Assembly: GCF_030272615.1 (NCBI RefSeq)
Contig: NC_081410.1
Coordinates: forward strand, 188,747,619 to 188,811,618
DNA from: Cryptomeria japonica
Lineage: Eukaryota > Streptophyta > Pinopsida > Cupressales > Cupressaceae
Direction of reading: 5' to 3'
Length of the DNA stretch: 64,000 nucleotides
The stretch's first letter is position 1. Every line of letters starts with the position of its first letter. Position numbers and translations under genes: made by a program. Below are positions 1 to 11,309 of the stretch, one piece after another. The notes beneath the pieces were generated by a model. That model was given only the letters and a program-made list of their open reading frames with translations. It did not search any database and was not told where the DNA came from.

Positions 1-803
1 CATTGTTTGCATGTTCCAGCTGTCTAAAAAGAATCTCGTTCTATAGTTGGCCAATAATAGCCCAAGCATATGAGTTTTTTCAAAAGGGTAAGACCACTTG
101 AATGAGTGCCACAAATGTCGTTATGGACTTCATTTAAGGCCTTCTCAGATTCTTCTTGTTCGAGACATCTTAAAAGAGTACCGTCCAGACCTCATTTAAA
201 TAGGTTATCTGGGACAAGAGTAAAATGAGAGGATTGGTGAATAATGTTCCTCTTTTGGTTCTTTGATAAATCGGGAGGTAGGGTATTATCTTTCAGGTAT
301 GTGTAAGTTTGGCCATAGCGGGAGGAATCATGCCCAACAAGGTGACAAATAGTTTGGGAATCAGGACAATTATGAGCGGGGTAAAATAGCTCTTCCACCA
401 GGAATTCATAACGCTCTTGATTTTCCTGTGTCTGAAGTAGAGAAGCAAGTGTTGCCATGGCATCTGCTGCTTTGTTGTCATTCCTTGGAATTTGCTCAAA
501 AGTTATTTCTATAAAATACTTCTTGAAATCATCTACCATCTTTTTGTAAGGCATTAATTTGTCATCCTTTGTTTGTTAATCATCATTAATTTGATTGATG
601 ACGAGCTGAGAGTCTCCAATGACTTGAAGTTGTGTAATGTTCCATTCTACAGCCATTTTGATACCTGTAACCAAACCTTCATATTCTGTTGTGTTGTTGG
701 TGCATGGAAAGCTTAATTTATATGCTTTCAGTAATTGTATGACCTTGTGGTGTGATGAATAGAATACCTGCTCTTGATCCATGCTGTTTATATGAACCAT
801 CAA
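1..803 (-). pseudogene. Ty3/gypsy pol 3' part: RNase H end and integrase zinc-binding start (broken)
   Basis: Read on the minus strand, 803-576 gives the core of a retroelement RNase H: a TEYEGL segment carrying the catalytic Glu, then IGDSQLVINQI carrying the catalytic Asp. The stretch 554-192 continues with the usual end of this domain (PRNDNKAADAMATLAS). From 191 to 1 an integrase HHCC zinc-binding module is readable, with EVHND, CGTHSSG, GYYWPT and a TCKQ cysteine. In-frame stops occur near 189 and 31, and the RNase H is out of frame with the RT to its right, so the protein is dead. Core integrase and the 3' LTR would lie left of the window. The order RNase H then integrase on the minus strand sets the orientation of the whole element. 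I am confident of the family, less of each break. Confidence 0.85.
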
Positions 804-985
804 AGTATAATTGCCATGTTTTTGTGGTGACTATTAGGATATCAGCATCAGGAAATTCAATTTGCAAAGGACGATCATCTTGAAGTGGTGCCTCAGCTAG
901 TTGGTCTACAATGACTTGTCCCTTGATAGCTTTTCTGTCTACATGCTCAATATCAAACTCTTAGAATCATGATCCATTTTGCTAG

Positions 986-2119
986 TCATCCTATCAATGT
1001 TGCCTTGCTGAGCAAATAATTCAATGGATCGATTTTATCTATCAACTTGATGGAGTGAGATAGTAGATAGTGTCTTAATTTTTGAGAAGCAAGAACTACC
1101 GCCATGCATACTTTTTCTGTTGGGGAATAGTTGAGCTTGTATCCTACTAGTGTTCTACTGATGTAGCAGATGGCCCGTTCTTTTTCTTCATTATCTTGTT
1201 GTGTGAGCAGAGCTCCTAATGATACTTTAGTGGTCGATACATAGAGCAATAACGACTTTTCTGGAATTGGTGACATTAGAACGGGTGGTTGCATGAGATA
1301 TGTCTTGATCTTGTTGAATACGTCTTCATATTGATGGTCCCATTTGAAATGAACATTTTTATGCAATAGATGAGTAAATGGTTGACATTTATCTGCTAGT
1401 TGAGCCACAAATCTTCTGATTGACTGGAGTCTTCTTTGGAGTGATCTGAGTTGACTTATATTCTTGGGAGAAGCCATTTCCATGATTTCTTTGACCTTAG
1501 CTGGATCTACTTCGATACCTCTAGCTGAAACAATGTATCCCAATAGCTTTCCTGAAGTGACACCAAAGGCACATTTCTTAGGATTTAGCCGTAGCTTGTA
1601 CTGTTCTAACCGGTCAAAGATCTTTTCTAGTATCTCTATATGTTCTTCTTTGTTGTATGATTTGGCCAATATTTCATCCACATAGTCTTCCATGAATGTA
1701 TGCATCATGTCATGGAATATCATTGTCATAGCTCTCTTATATGTGGCACCTACGTTCTTTAGTCCAAAAGGCATGACGTTCCAGCAGAAAGTACCCCACG
1801 GACATGTGAAAGTTGTCTTTTCTTGATCTTTAGGTGCTATTTTAATTTGATTGTATCCGAAGAAACCATCCATGAGAGAGAACATGCAGTGTCCAGTTGT
1901 TAAATCTACAATGATGTCAATGTTAGGCAAAGGAAAGTCATTCTTTGGACATGCATTATTAAGATCTCTGAAGTTTGTGCATACTCTAATACTTTTGTCT
2001 GGCTTTGAAACAAGAATAATGTTTGATACCCATTCAGGATATGCCATAGGTCTGATGAATCCCACATCCAGTAATTTTTTTAGTTCTGCTTTGACTAGGA
2101 GAGCGATATGTGGATGCAT
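986..2119 (-). pseudogene. Ty3/gypsy reverse transcriptase, Tat/Athila type
   Basis: This 377-residue open stretch is a nearly complete reverse transcriptase followed by the start of RNase H. Readable landmarks in order are RPMAYPEWVSNIILVSKPDK, the NFRDLNNACPKNDFPLP block, DGFFGYNQIKIAPKDQEKT, MPFGLKNVGATYKRAM, the active-site region EDYVDEILAKS, LRLNPKKCAFGV, and the connection region ending in SPIPEKSLLLYVSTT and LGALLTQQDNEEKERAI. The wording of these blocks is that of the plant Tat branch of Ty3/gypsy. The catalytic YVDD box reads YVDE, so the second Asp of the pair is Glu. The domain would copy element RNA into DNA inside the particle, but it has no start of its own: it is a slice of a polyprotein with stops on both sides, and should be inactive. 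Confidence 0.93.
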
Positions 2120-2214
2120 CTTTCTTAATTTCTATTTGACTGGTTTGGCTCTTGGATTGACATTTAAGTGATGCATAATAAGCTCTGGATCCAATCCTGC
2201 ATGTCTGCATATGA

Positions 2215-3138
2215 CTAGGCGAAATTGATTTGCCATGGTTTGAAGAATTCCATATATTGTTTCCTTTCTTCTTCTGATAGAGAAGTCACTGGATGTAGGA
2301 TCTTTGGTTGTTTTATTGTCCCAATGTTAACTGCTTCTGTTGGTTCGATCAAAATTGATGACTTTTCTTGATAATACTCAGGTAAAGTGTCAAATCTCCC
2401 ATCTTTCGGTGCCTCAAGGAGGTTTTCACCGTTAGATGCGTCCTTTCTTTTTACTTTTTCCCAATCTAATGTTGCCAAGAAATGGTTTTCAGCATTAGAC
2501 TTGATATTATTTTCTTTATTTTCCATTTTGCAACTAGGAGATTTGACACCCACTTGACTGGAAGATGTGTTGCTTAAATTCCTAGTGGAAGTTGTTGCGA
2601 GTTCGATTGCATTAAGATATATAGATATGGCATGGTCATTCGGAAAGGTATCAATGGCAGTATGTCCTTCATTTTCCCAATCAATAAGTTTGAGGTGGAT
2701 TAGAGGTAAGGAGTCATCAAGTTGAGATGCTTCGAGAGTATTTAGGGTCATGATTGAGTTATCAAAGTTTTCGATATGTATGTCAATGTCTAGAATGGTA
2801 CCCTCATTAGAATGACCTCGCACAAGAAGTTCTTTATCATCCTCAATTAAGTCCAAGTCAGCCGAATGTGATTCTAATTCAAGTGAACTAGTTCCTAACA
2901 TTTTCCCTGCATACGTGTGAGCTACATCGACTCCTACATCTTCTTTAAAGCAATTTTCTTCAGCTGATTCTTCAGAATGATAGGAATCCCATTCCCATTC
3001 GTCAGAATCTGTCTCACTTGCAGCTTGTAATCTACAAATTTGTTCATATAACTTTTGATGTGTTTCTTCTATTTGTCTTGCTATATCTTTTCTTCTTTTA
3101 TATTCAACTTCTTTTGGACTGAGATTGAGTTCTGTCAA
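2215..3138 (-). pseudogene. pol spacer region between protease/G-patch and RT, function unknown
   Basis: A 307-residue open stretch on the minus strand lies between the protease block and the reverse transcriptase of the same gypsy element. It is acidic and Ser/Asp/Glu-rich, for example SDEWEWDSYHSEESAEEN near residues 45-62, and ends with SLSEEERKQYMEFFKPWQIN just before the RT. I recognise no catalytic motif. Its position matches the poorly conserved region that separates protease from RT in long Tat-type polyproteins, so I read it as polyprotein spacer. Its 924-bp openness in an otherwise broken element is partly explained by low-complexity composition. A separate captured gene cannot be excluded, but nothing supports one. 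Confidence 0.55.
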
Positions 3139-3384
3139 TTTTACTATCAGCTCTCCTTGATTAGTACTAGGTTCATGCTTGTTTTTATTAAGTTAATGCT
3201 GCTTGGGAGGTATCCTTGGTTTGTTTCTCTTATTGATTTGAGGATTTCTTCTTTTGCCATTTCATGTTTGTTTGTGCTTGTTGCTTAGAAGATGCTTCTT
3301 CCCTTTCAATTGCAAGTTATTCTTGTCTATTTTCATATTCTTCTTGTTGTTGGTTAGAAAATGTGTCTTCTGGTAGAGTAACTT

Positions 3385-3520
3385 GTCCATACCCTAAGCC
3401 TGTTGTGTCTGTATCCTGCTGAGTATGAGGTTGGATAGGTTCTAAGATACCTTCTTTTCTTTTTCCTATAGGACCTGTTCCGATGTATCCCATCCTTTGA
3501 AGAATGTTGAATCATTTTCT
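3385..3520 (-). pseudogene. G-patch-like segment of the gypsy polyprotein
   Basis: On the minus strand a short reading frame gives ILQRMGYIGTGPIGKRKEG followed by ILEPIQ and, a little later, TTGLGYG. This is the spacing of a G-patch: a hydrophobic-Met-Gly start, Gly at regular intervals, then a Gly-x-x-x-Pro-hydrophobic close. It sits just downstream of the protease and upstream of the RT. G-patch domains occupy the same place, after the protease, in betaretroviruses and are reported in some plant polyproteins; there they bind nucleic acid. A stop lies about five codons upstream of the match, so it is decayed. The assignment rests on pattern alone. Confidence 0.5.
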
Positions 3521-3586
3521 ATATTTTTCAGTAGGTATTCTGATATTGTTGACCTTTTGTTGAACTTCTTCATCTTTGTATAGCCA

Positions 3587-4310
3587 CTATAGCACATCTT
3601 TGTCTTTTGTCTCCTCTAATAAGGTTCCAGCACTAATGAATGCTCCATCAAATATTGGAAGTTGTTTCACAATTGGTGGTTGTTTAGAGTTTGATGGTTT
3701 TCCAAAGGATTTAGGAGAGAGTGGTAATTGTGATATTGAGTATTCTCCGTTCCCTCGATCTCTTAGCTGCATTTGATTTTCCATACTTGATAAAGTAGAG
3801 GCAAATGATTGTTCCTTGGATTGTGTGTTCGAAGATGATGCCTCCTTGTTATGAGGAACAATGACTTCTTGAGCCATTTTTAGATTGTTGCAATATTGAA
3901 ATGGACTTGAATCTGCAAAGATTGTGATTTCTTGTCCATTGTAGGGAAATTTGACATACTGGTGATATTTTGATGGGACAACTTGCAAGTCATGTATCCA
4001 TGGTCTTCCAAGGAGTACATTATATGAAGTCCAAGTCTAGAACTTGGCATGTTGTATCTTTTTGCAAAGGTCCCACTCTGATAGGTAGTATCACAATTCC
4101 CTTGGAGGAACGTTCTTCTTCATCATAGGCTTTTATGGTGATCTTTTTCCGGGGATCAACTGCATCTTTTGAATATCCTAAGGCACGAACAAGCCTCAAT
4201 GAACAAATATTTAGGCTAGCTCCACCGTCTATTAGAACACATTTAACTAGCGTTTTGTGAATGAGGACTTCAATATGCAAAGGAGTGTTGTGGGGATGTT
4301 GCAAGGACAT
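3587..4310 (-). pseudogene. Retroviral-type aspartic protease (frameshifted)
   Basis: The minus strand from about 4310 reads VLIHKTLVKCVLIDGGASLNIC, where DGGAS replaces the DTG/DSG active-site loop as in plant Tat/Athila proteases. It runs to VLDLDF near 4020 and then continues one base out of frame as TSYNVLLGRPWIHDLQVVPS, the conserved C-terminal flap and GRPWIH block, and FPYNGQEITIF. The protease would cut the gag-pol precursor during particle maturation. The single-base frameshift near 4018-4022 separates the catalytic Asp from the C-terminal half. The stretch after the protease (3587-3900) is Gln/Ser-rich and unrecognised. Confidence 0.85.
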
Positions 4311-5300
4311 GTCATCTTCTTCAGTAAATGATAAGTAGTGAGGGGTTGTGAGGTGTCCCATCATGGTTTGGAATTGATCTATATCAAGATCTTTGGATAC
4401 TGTTGTATCGATTAATGCTTTTTCTAAAATTTCTTTGTGTGCAGGTGAAAGCTTTAAAAGTTCTAAGATGGATATTTGTGTGGGTGTTTTCTGTAATTGA
4501 TCCACTAGATTGTATTGTTTGGTAGTGGATGACATGTTAGTTGTGGGACCCAACAAAACCATTTTGGCTTTGCTTTGTGTGATAAAATGAGTGGGTTCTT
4601 GATGTTGTTGATCTGTAACCACGATCACATTTACCACATTGTCATATGTATGAGCATAGTTTACCTTTGCTTTACCTTTACCATTTTTCCATGTTGATGA
4701 TTCACCCTTCTCATAGTTAGGAAGTGGAGTTTTGAAAGCTGTGTGAGATTTGTTTGTTGTATGTCCATCCACAGTTATTATTCTATTATCAATCAAATCT
4801 TGGATGACATGTTTTAATTGTTGACAAGCATCTGTTTGGTGTCCTTTGTTTCGATGGAAATCACAATAATGGTTGTCATTCCACCAAGTAGGTTTTACCT
4901 TGGGTTCAAAGTTTCTTTCTTCTGGTAAAGTAATCAATTTGTTTGCGATAAGTGTTTTTAATGTGGATCCAAGAGGTTCACCAATGTTTGTAAATTATCT
5001 TCGAAAGAAATTTTTGATGGTTGATTTTTGGTGATTGTTGTTTTGCTGAGCTGTTGCTGAGTGGTTGGATAAATTAAAAATTGGCTGCTTTGGTTTCACA
5101 TTGTTGTTAGCCACTATCCTATCATTGACGACATTATGATTTCTATTCCAAAACTTTGGCTTATCATTGTGATTGTTGTTGTTAGTGTTGTTAGGAGGAT
5201 GAACTCCTTTGAATATTTTCAACTCACCTTTCTTTATCATGGCTTCCTCCATTCTGATTCCATTATCAATCATTTTTCCAAAACTTTGATTTCCTTGCAT
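4310..5300 (-). pseudogene. Gypsy gag C-terminal part with CCHC-like zinc knuckle
   Basis: Minus-strand reading frames here form the C-terminal half of gag. Around 4870-4800 the sequence YCDFHRNKGHQTDACQQLK shows the C-x2-H...H-x4-C spacing used by plant Tat-type nucleocapsid regions, followed by VIQDLIDNR. To the right (5300-4995) is an Asn-rich linker with many NNNN runs, preceded by the segment MQGNQSFGKMIDNGIRMEEA that follows the capsid domain. The product would package element RNA. A stop near 4994 breaks it from the downstream frame. Confidence 0.75.
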
Positions 5301-5402
5301 TTTTTAGTAATAACTCATTTGATCATTTAAGTTGTTGATGAATATGTCCATTTTTTCATACTCTGGCACTGTACGAGGATACCGTGAAGCTAACCGTCTC
5401 CA

Positions 5403-6300
5403 TCATTGTAAAAATGTCATGAAAGGTTCTCCACTCTTTTGTTTGGTGTTACATAGGTCTAGCATTGTTACTTCATGTTGGATGTTGTAATAGTAATTTG
5501 AAACAAACTTATCCACCAATTCTGAGAATGATCTGAGTCCAAGTGTAAGTTTGGAGAACCATTCCATAGCTAGTCCAATTAAGCTTTTTGGAAATAATCT
5601 CATCAAGTAGGTATCCTCATGTGCAAACTCCATGTGCAAAATTCTCATATATGATCTTGGGGGTCAGTGCTTCCATCATATTTTTTGTATCTAGGAATTT
5701 CAAAACCTATAGTAAATGGTCTCATGTTTAGATTCCTATCAAATGGATAAGGACAAATTTTTTGAAGTGAGTATCTTCTAACATTTCCTCTCTACATATC
5801 TTGAATTTATGTTTGTAGTGTTTGTATTTGTTGTGTGAGAGTTATGATAGGATTATCAACATGATTTGTTCTTGCATAACCATGATTTTTCATTCTAGGA
5901 GGATCTTGATCTCTTCTTGTATCATCTCTACCCCTTCTTGTATCCTCATTGGATTAAGCGTTATTTAGAATTTCTACTTCATCCCTTGTGGGAATGTAAG
6001 TTTCCTCATTGGTTCTAGTGTTACTAGGAATTGACGTGTCATTGAGTTTGAGACCAAAAATATCCTCGTATTGTTCGTTATTAAGGGGGGGGGGGGGTCA
6101 CTTCTCTTTTGTGTCAATTTGTTCACATCAAAATCTTGGGGGAGTTTAGCACTAGATTTTGCTAACATTAGGAAATATCTTTCTTTTTCTCCCTCCAATA
6201 TTTTCTGCATAAGTTTATCGAATTGAGGATCTTTTTTGATGTCTCTGACATGTTGTTCTGTTATTACCTCTTCAACTTGTATTTCATCTTCGTGTTCCAT
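5403..6300 (-). pseudogene. Gypsy gag N-terminus and capsid domain
   Basis: The minus strand starts with an acidic ORF at 6300 (MEHEDEIQVEEVITEQHVRD...), the likely gag start, followed by a Pro-rich stretch encoded by an 11-base G run on the plus strand near 6088-6098. It then reads into the retrotransposon gag fold at 5648-5403: LMRLFPKSLIGLAMEWFSKL, followed by SFSELVDKFVSNYYYN, which are the standard helices of the plant gag domain. The two parts are in different frames with stops between (about 5650-5970), so the gene is broken. The role would be to form the particle shell. The start was chosen because no coding similarity continues upstream, where the repeat-rich leader begins. Confidence 0.8.
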
Positions 6301-6860
6301 GTTTCTATAGTCTTAAGTTATTTCAAACGTTTCTATTTCTGTTTCTGCAATCTTTCGTCTCTAAGCCCTGGTTAGAATGAGCATACACATGTTTTGATTG
6401 TTTTTGCGAGATTTAAATCTTGAGTAATGTGTCGTTATAAGTGATCAATTGTTTGAGGAAATGATCTTGTCAAGTATTTGATTGTTTGCAAGTTTTTCGA
6501 TCTTAGTTTTGGAGTGCAAATTTCATGATTTTTGATATGACCAAGTTCAATAAGAACGATATATCCTATGATAAAGAACGAGGTTATTATGATCAAGCAT
6601 TGTAGTTTTGTGATTAAAGGATGATAGATCCTAATGAGAAACTATGTTTGAACAATTGATTTATCAAAGAAAATGTGATGTTGCACTCTAAGGTGTTAGA
6701 TCTTTAAACTTGTTTGAGGTGAATACTTGAGACCTTTATGTGTCTAGCTCTTGAATCTGTTTTGACAGAAAATAACTTGATTGAATGATCCAAGATGACC
6801 TACTCTCTATGTTTGGCTGTCTGAGAAATGGGTTGTTTTTGTTTTCTAATTTTGATGTAT

Positions 6861-7020
6861 TTTACCAGAAACGCTGACAAAATGACTAGGAACTCTGCTA
6901 TACTGACCAAAAACGCTAACAAACTGATCGGAAACACTGAGAAATAGACCAGAAACGCTGACAAACAGACCAGAAACACTGACAAACAGACTAGAAATGC
7001 AGACATAATGACTAGGAACT
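6861..7020 (-). repeat. 21-bp degenerate tandem repeat, array 1
   Basis: Units of the form GACCAGAAACGCTGACAAACA (plus strand, one base varied here and there) repeat at 21-bp spacing about seven times. Because 21 is a multiple of three, the minus strand encodes heptapeptide repeats in two frames, of the type AFLVCLS and FVSVSGL. Confidence 0.8.
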
Positions 7021-7254
7021 TTGTTCTGCAATACAGTGACTCTAAAGTTCAAATGATAATGTGTAGACTTAGAAAATTTAGTGTTTGAACTTAGGAGATT
7101 GCAATTTTGACCCAACTTTGTGATTTTCAGACTCAAAGAAAGGATATTTAGACCTAACAAGTACAAACTAGGAGATCTAATGCTGCAACATGAGCAATTT
7201 GACATGCAACTCACAAGAGTTGTTGATTAGACCAAGGGAGCTGACCTTTAGACC

Positions 7255-7640
7255 AAGAGAGCTTTAGACTAAGAACTCTATTGTTTAGACCAGGAACTCT
7301 ATTGTTTAGACCAGGAACTATGCTGTTTAGACCAGAAACTCTAATGTGCTCAACCTTGGACAGTTAATGTTGAAATATGAGAAAGTTAACATTCACACCA
7401 AGAGAGCTGATGTTTGGACTGAAAATGCGACTGTTTGGACCGTAGGTGCGACTGTTTGGACTGTAGGTGCGACTGTTTGGACTGAAAGAGCTAATTTTTG
7501 GACCAAAAGAGATAATGTTTGGATTGTGAATGTAATTGTTTGGACTGTAAATGCGACTATTTGGACCGTAGGTGCGACTGTTTGGACTGTAGGTGTGACT
7601 GTTTGGACTGTAGGTGCGACTGTTTGGACTTAAAGAGCTA
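7255..7640 (-). repeat. 21-bp degenerate tandem repeat, array 2
   Basis: The same 21-bp unit continues in a diverged form, first as TTTAGACCAGGAACTCTATT (7265-7340) and then as TTTGGACTGTAGGTGCGACT (7400-7633), each plus one base. The 7400-7633 part is the most regular, about eleven units. On the plus strand it reads as ATVWTVG heptads; I regard that as a by-product of periodicity, not a gene. Confidence 0.8.
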
Positions 7641-8754
7641 ATCTGTTGTGAAACTTGTGAATTTTACAATTTAAAGTTTGAGTTTGCAATTTTTGTTGTA
7701 TTTCAATGGATGATATCTTGACTTGACTTACAAACACATAATTCAAATTGTATTTTTGTCTCAAAGGACACATAAAGTGTATGTTCAAGAAGCTTTAAAG
7801 AAAGCCCAAGTTTTCACAGGTTTTGAACAATTGAAAACAAATCAGTTAGTCTATCCTAAGGAGATTGGCTTCATTATTAGTTCTTAGCCCATAACTTGGT
7901 ACCCTGTCAGCTCACATAGCCTTGTCACCCCCTAAAGGGCGCCTGTGTTTTTGCCTTTGCGAGAGCTAGTGGAGTCCCATTATAAACCTAGCAATAAGGT
8001 CTCAAAAGGGGAGTTCACACATACACTCAAGAGGGACATATGGTGAGTATCTTAAGGAGAGATTCTTCCCCTTCCATGCACTAAGAATTTAATAATGTTC
8101 GGAGGTAAACCGGGTAGCTTCTAATTTACTTGGAACAAGTAAGGGATTCGTTCGGCACGTCAGGGTATAAACTCAATTAAGAGGTCTCCCAGCCTTGAAA
8201 ACCAAGGTTTGATATACCTGAAGGTACGTAGGAGAGCTATTCTCGAGCATTGTCGTTGACTTGATTTTCATCAAATCACGTTTATTTTATAGTGGGTTGC
8301 AGTACTTGGCGTTAGTCGTTCCCACTTGCATCGTTCCCCTCTCACCGACCTTAAGGGCTTTAAGAGTTATTAGCTCCTCGGGAGGGTAGGCCCGCTAAAG
8401 ATATGCACTATTGAAAGCAAATGATGAGTTTGTCTTTCTGATCACCTAAGAAAGGTGAGAGCATACTCTCCTATCATCAAAACACATAAGACATGTTTGT
8501 TCATTTCCATTGTAATTAGTCTATGTGCCTAATTTAACAAATATAAGTGCAAAATCCTGTAGTTGCAAACAAAATTAGTAGTTTATATTGCATTCTTTGA
8601 CGACGAAATAGTTTATGACTCTGGTCTTTCATAGCAAAATAAGTACTTGCAAAACCAACAATCTGCAAATTAGGTTCAGGAAAGTGACAGTCCAGAAGCA
8701 GAAATGAGGAATGCAACATACAATATATTTGCAAAATCAATAAAAAACTGAAAA

Positions 8755-9110
8755 CAACATCAAATTGACCAAGAACGCCATCATATGTGCCAAGAACACT
8801 GCTCTGCACACCAGAAATGTTGCTCTGCACACCATAAACGTTGTCCTGCACATCAGAAACATTGTTCTGCACACCAAAAACGATGTTAAACAGACTGAAA
8901 AAGATGACAAATGTGCCAAAAATGCCACAATACATACCAAAAGTGCTAAAGTACAGACTAAAAGCGCTAAAGTACAGAAAAATATGAAAACAAAGTTGAG
9001 AAGTCTCCTAAAAATGTCATTTGAGGTGTCAGAACGCCACAATAGAGACCAAGAACGCTATTCGGGAGCCCAAGAGAGCTAATCTGCACTCCAAAAGAGC
9101 TAATCAACCT
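8755..9110 (-). repeat. 21-bp degenerate tandem repeat, array 3
   Basis: About fifteen units with the core ACCAGAAATGTTGCTCTGCA occur at 21-bp spacing, decaying to the right. On the minus strand they give heptads such as TFLVCRT, in the same register as the AFLVCLS heptads of array 1 some 1.8 kb away. The final units (CCAAGAGAGCTAATCTGCA) stop about 45 bp before the primer-binding site. Confidence 0.75.
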
Positions 9111-9158
9111 GTCAATGAAATTTCCTGCAAGCAAACTTGTTAAAGATCAAAGGGGCTA

Positions 9159-9177
9159 GGCCCCATGGTGGGCGCCA
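9159..9177 (-). other. Primer-binding site of the first gypsy element
   Basis: The minus strand reads TGGCGCCCACCATGGGGCC, five bases after a CA-ending putative LTR. The TGGCGCC start and G-rich continuation are those of a tRNA 3' end complement used by plant Tat/Athila elements. The exact tRNA was not determined. Confidence 0.7.
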
Positions 9178-9182
9178 ATTAA

Positions 9183-10258
9183 TGTGATGCTAAAAACGTG
9201 GTCTATAGAAGGCATACACATATAATGAGACAATAAAGTGTAATTGAAAAGTTTAATTAAAACTAGATTAGAAGTGCAGACCATAAGCCTTCCTTGAAAT
9301 GTCCCATTTTCCTCTATTCTTAATGACCTTGAAGGTGTTGGATTGATGGGCTCTCAGCAAAGAAATGACCTCCAAAGTGGCAACTCAAGAGTTGAGTAGC
9401 TATTTGATCATGATTGACTATGGAGATGATATGAAATGCATGATTTAGGAAACTAGATTAACATGCTATGATTAATCTAAAATGCTAATTACTAGATGAT
9501 TGAAATGAAAATTGCCTATAGTAATGATGCTAAAGCTATGAATGCAAGGGATGGATATGCCTATAGTAACAATGCCTAAATTGATATGAGATGGGATCTT
9601 ATTGCTCCAAAATGGGGATGTTTATAGGAATTCCAAGGCCAAAGCTAAGGTGGCAGGAATCAACGGTCCATATCTGATATGAAGATATCAAGGGCCAAGA
9701 TTGAGGAAGTTGGAGAAGAGTTGGAGGAAGGGACACTTGCCATCTTTGTGGTGACAAGTGTCAAGGAGCCTTGCTCATGAGAGGGCAAGTGTCCAAGGGA
9801 GGAGACATGTGGCAAAAGTGCCATGTGTCTCAAAGAGAGAATATCCACACCATGGGAGGTTAGGATGTGCAAGATAGGAGAGGGTTAGTTAAACCCAGGA
9901 TTAGGTGGAATGGGTTAGGTTAGGGGATGGTTAAAAGTTAGGAGCCATGTGCTCATTTGAATTTAGAAATTCAAATAATTGGAAAATGATAATTAAGCTC
10001 AACAAACTTGAGTTTGTTAATCTTAATTAGGGATTAGAAGAATTGATTTATATGGGGGGGACATTAATTAATTTAGAATTAATTAATCAAAGGGGGACAT
10101 GAAATGAACTATATAAATAAATCATGTAGATTTATTTACTAGCGGATGAATAGAGAAATTAATTAAATTGCTTGTGAATTCAATTAATTGGGAAGGAGAA
10201 TTAATCAAATAAATGTGTATTTAATTAACTATCTTCAGACCATTTTTAAGTGTATACA
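9183..10258 (-). mobile_element. Probable 5' LTR of the first gypsy element (outer edge uncertain)
   Basis: The inner edge is firm: on the minus strand the LTR ends GCATCACA five bases before the primer-binding site. The outer edge is a guess, the ACA at 10256-10258 just before the TA microsatellite, giving about 1.08 kb. A minus-strand TATA-like box (TTTATTTATATAG, near 10108-10120) would fit a promoter in U3. No partner LTR or target duplication is available because the element runs off the left end of the window. Confidence 0.5.
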
Positions 10259-10259
10259 A

Positions 10260-10261
<2 letters not shown>

Positions 10262-10348
<87 letters not shown>

Positions 10349-11007
10349 GATATACATATGTATAGATAGATATGTGTATATATATATATACACATATATG
10401 TATATATACACGTATATACACACACACATACATATATATATACACATATATATATACATACATATGTATATATATATACATACATATGTGTACATATATA
10501 CATATATGTATATATATATACATATACATATATACACATGTGTATGTATATACATATATATACATATATACACATGTGTATATATATGTATATATATATA
10601 CATATGTGTATATATATATAGATATATATATGTATACATACATATACATATATATGTACATATACATATATATGTACATATACATATATATGTATATATA
10701 TATGTACATATACATATATATGTACATATACATATATATGTATATATACATATATCTATCTATACATATGTATATGTATATATACATATATATATATATG
10801 TATATATACATATATATATATGTATATATACATATATATATATATACATATACATATGTATGTATAGATATATATATATATATATGTACATATACATATG
10901 TATATGTATATGTATATATACATATGTATATGTATATGTATACACACACACATACACACACACGTATATATACATGTACATGTACACACACACACACACA
11001 TATATAT
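10262..11007. repeat. Alternating purine-pyrimidine (TA/CA/TG)n tract
   Basis: The tract begins with about 80 bp of pure (TA)n and passes into a patchwork of CATATA, TGTATA, TACACA and GATATA units, ending in (CA)n. Almost every step alternates purine and pyrimidine over about 750 bp. Reading frames on both strands are meaningless YIYI/MYIY strings. Confidence 0.95.
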
Positions 11008-11309
11008 CAAAATAAAAAATTCATATTTATGATTAGTTATTATTATTATAAAATAGCGTTCCTATTTTCATATGCAATCACAATAGTCTAATAGTCCAAA
11101 GGGAATTTGAATCTTGGTGGTCAAAACAACAACATTACCACTTAACCAACACATTATGAGGATAACCCATTTAAATTTAATCATTAAATTTTTATATATT
11201 TTAAATTTATATTAATACATTCATAAAATTTTAATGTTAAATATATATATATATATATTTGATAAAAGTGGATGGAACCACTAAAATTATATTAAATCTT
11301 TAGTTTTTT
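11008..11309. other. AT-rich spacer
   Basis: There is no gene or recognisable element here. A short (TA)n run lies at about 11240-11259. The LINE 3' end begins near 11310 after a T-rich stretch. Confidence 0.5.

Larger units (their letters stand above)
6301..9158 (-). mobile_element. Long untranslated leader of the gypsy element
   Basis: About 2.9 kb separate the gag start from the primer-binding site. No coding similarity is seen on either strand. Much of the leader (6861-7640 and 8755-9110) consists of degenerate 21-bp repeats, described separately. The middle part (7640-8750) is ordinary AT-rich sequence with no recognisable motif. Very long leaders are known in Tat/Ogre-type elements. 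Confidence 0.6.

Noticed and set aside
7346-7633. Plus-strand 95-codon ORF of ATVWTVG heptads
   Set aside because: It is a by-product of the 21-bp repeat and lies antisense to the gypsy element, so I treat it as non-coding.
10221-11091. Long ORFs of Tyr/Ile/Met repeats on both strands
   Set aside because: They are translations of the TA/CA/TG microsatellite in all frames and carry no protein signal.
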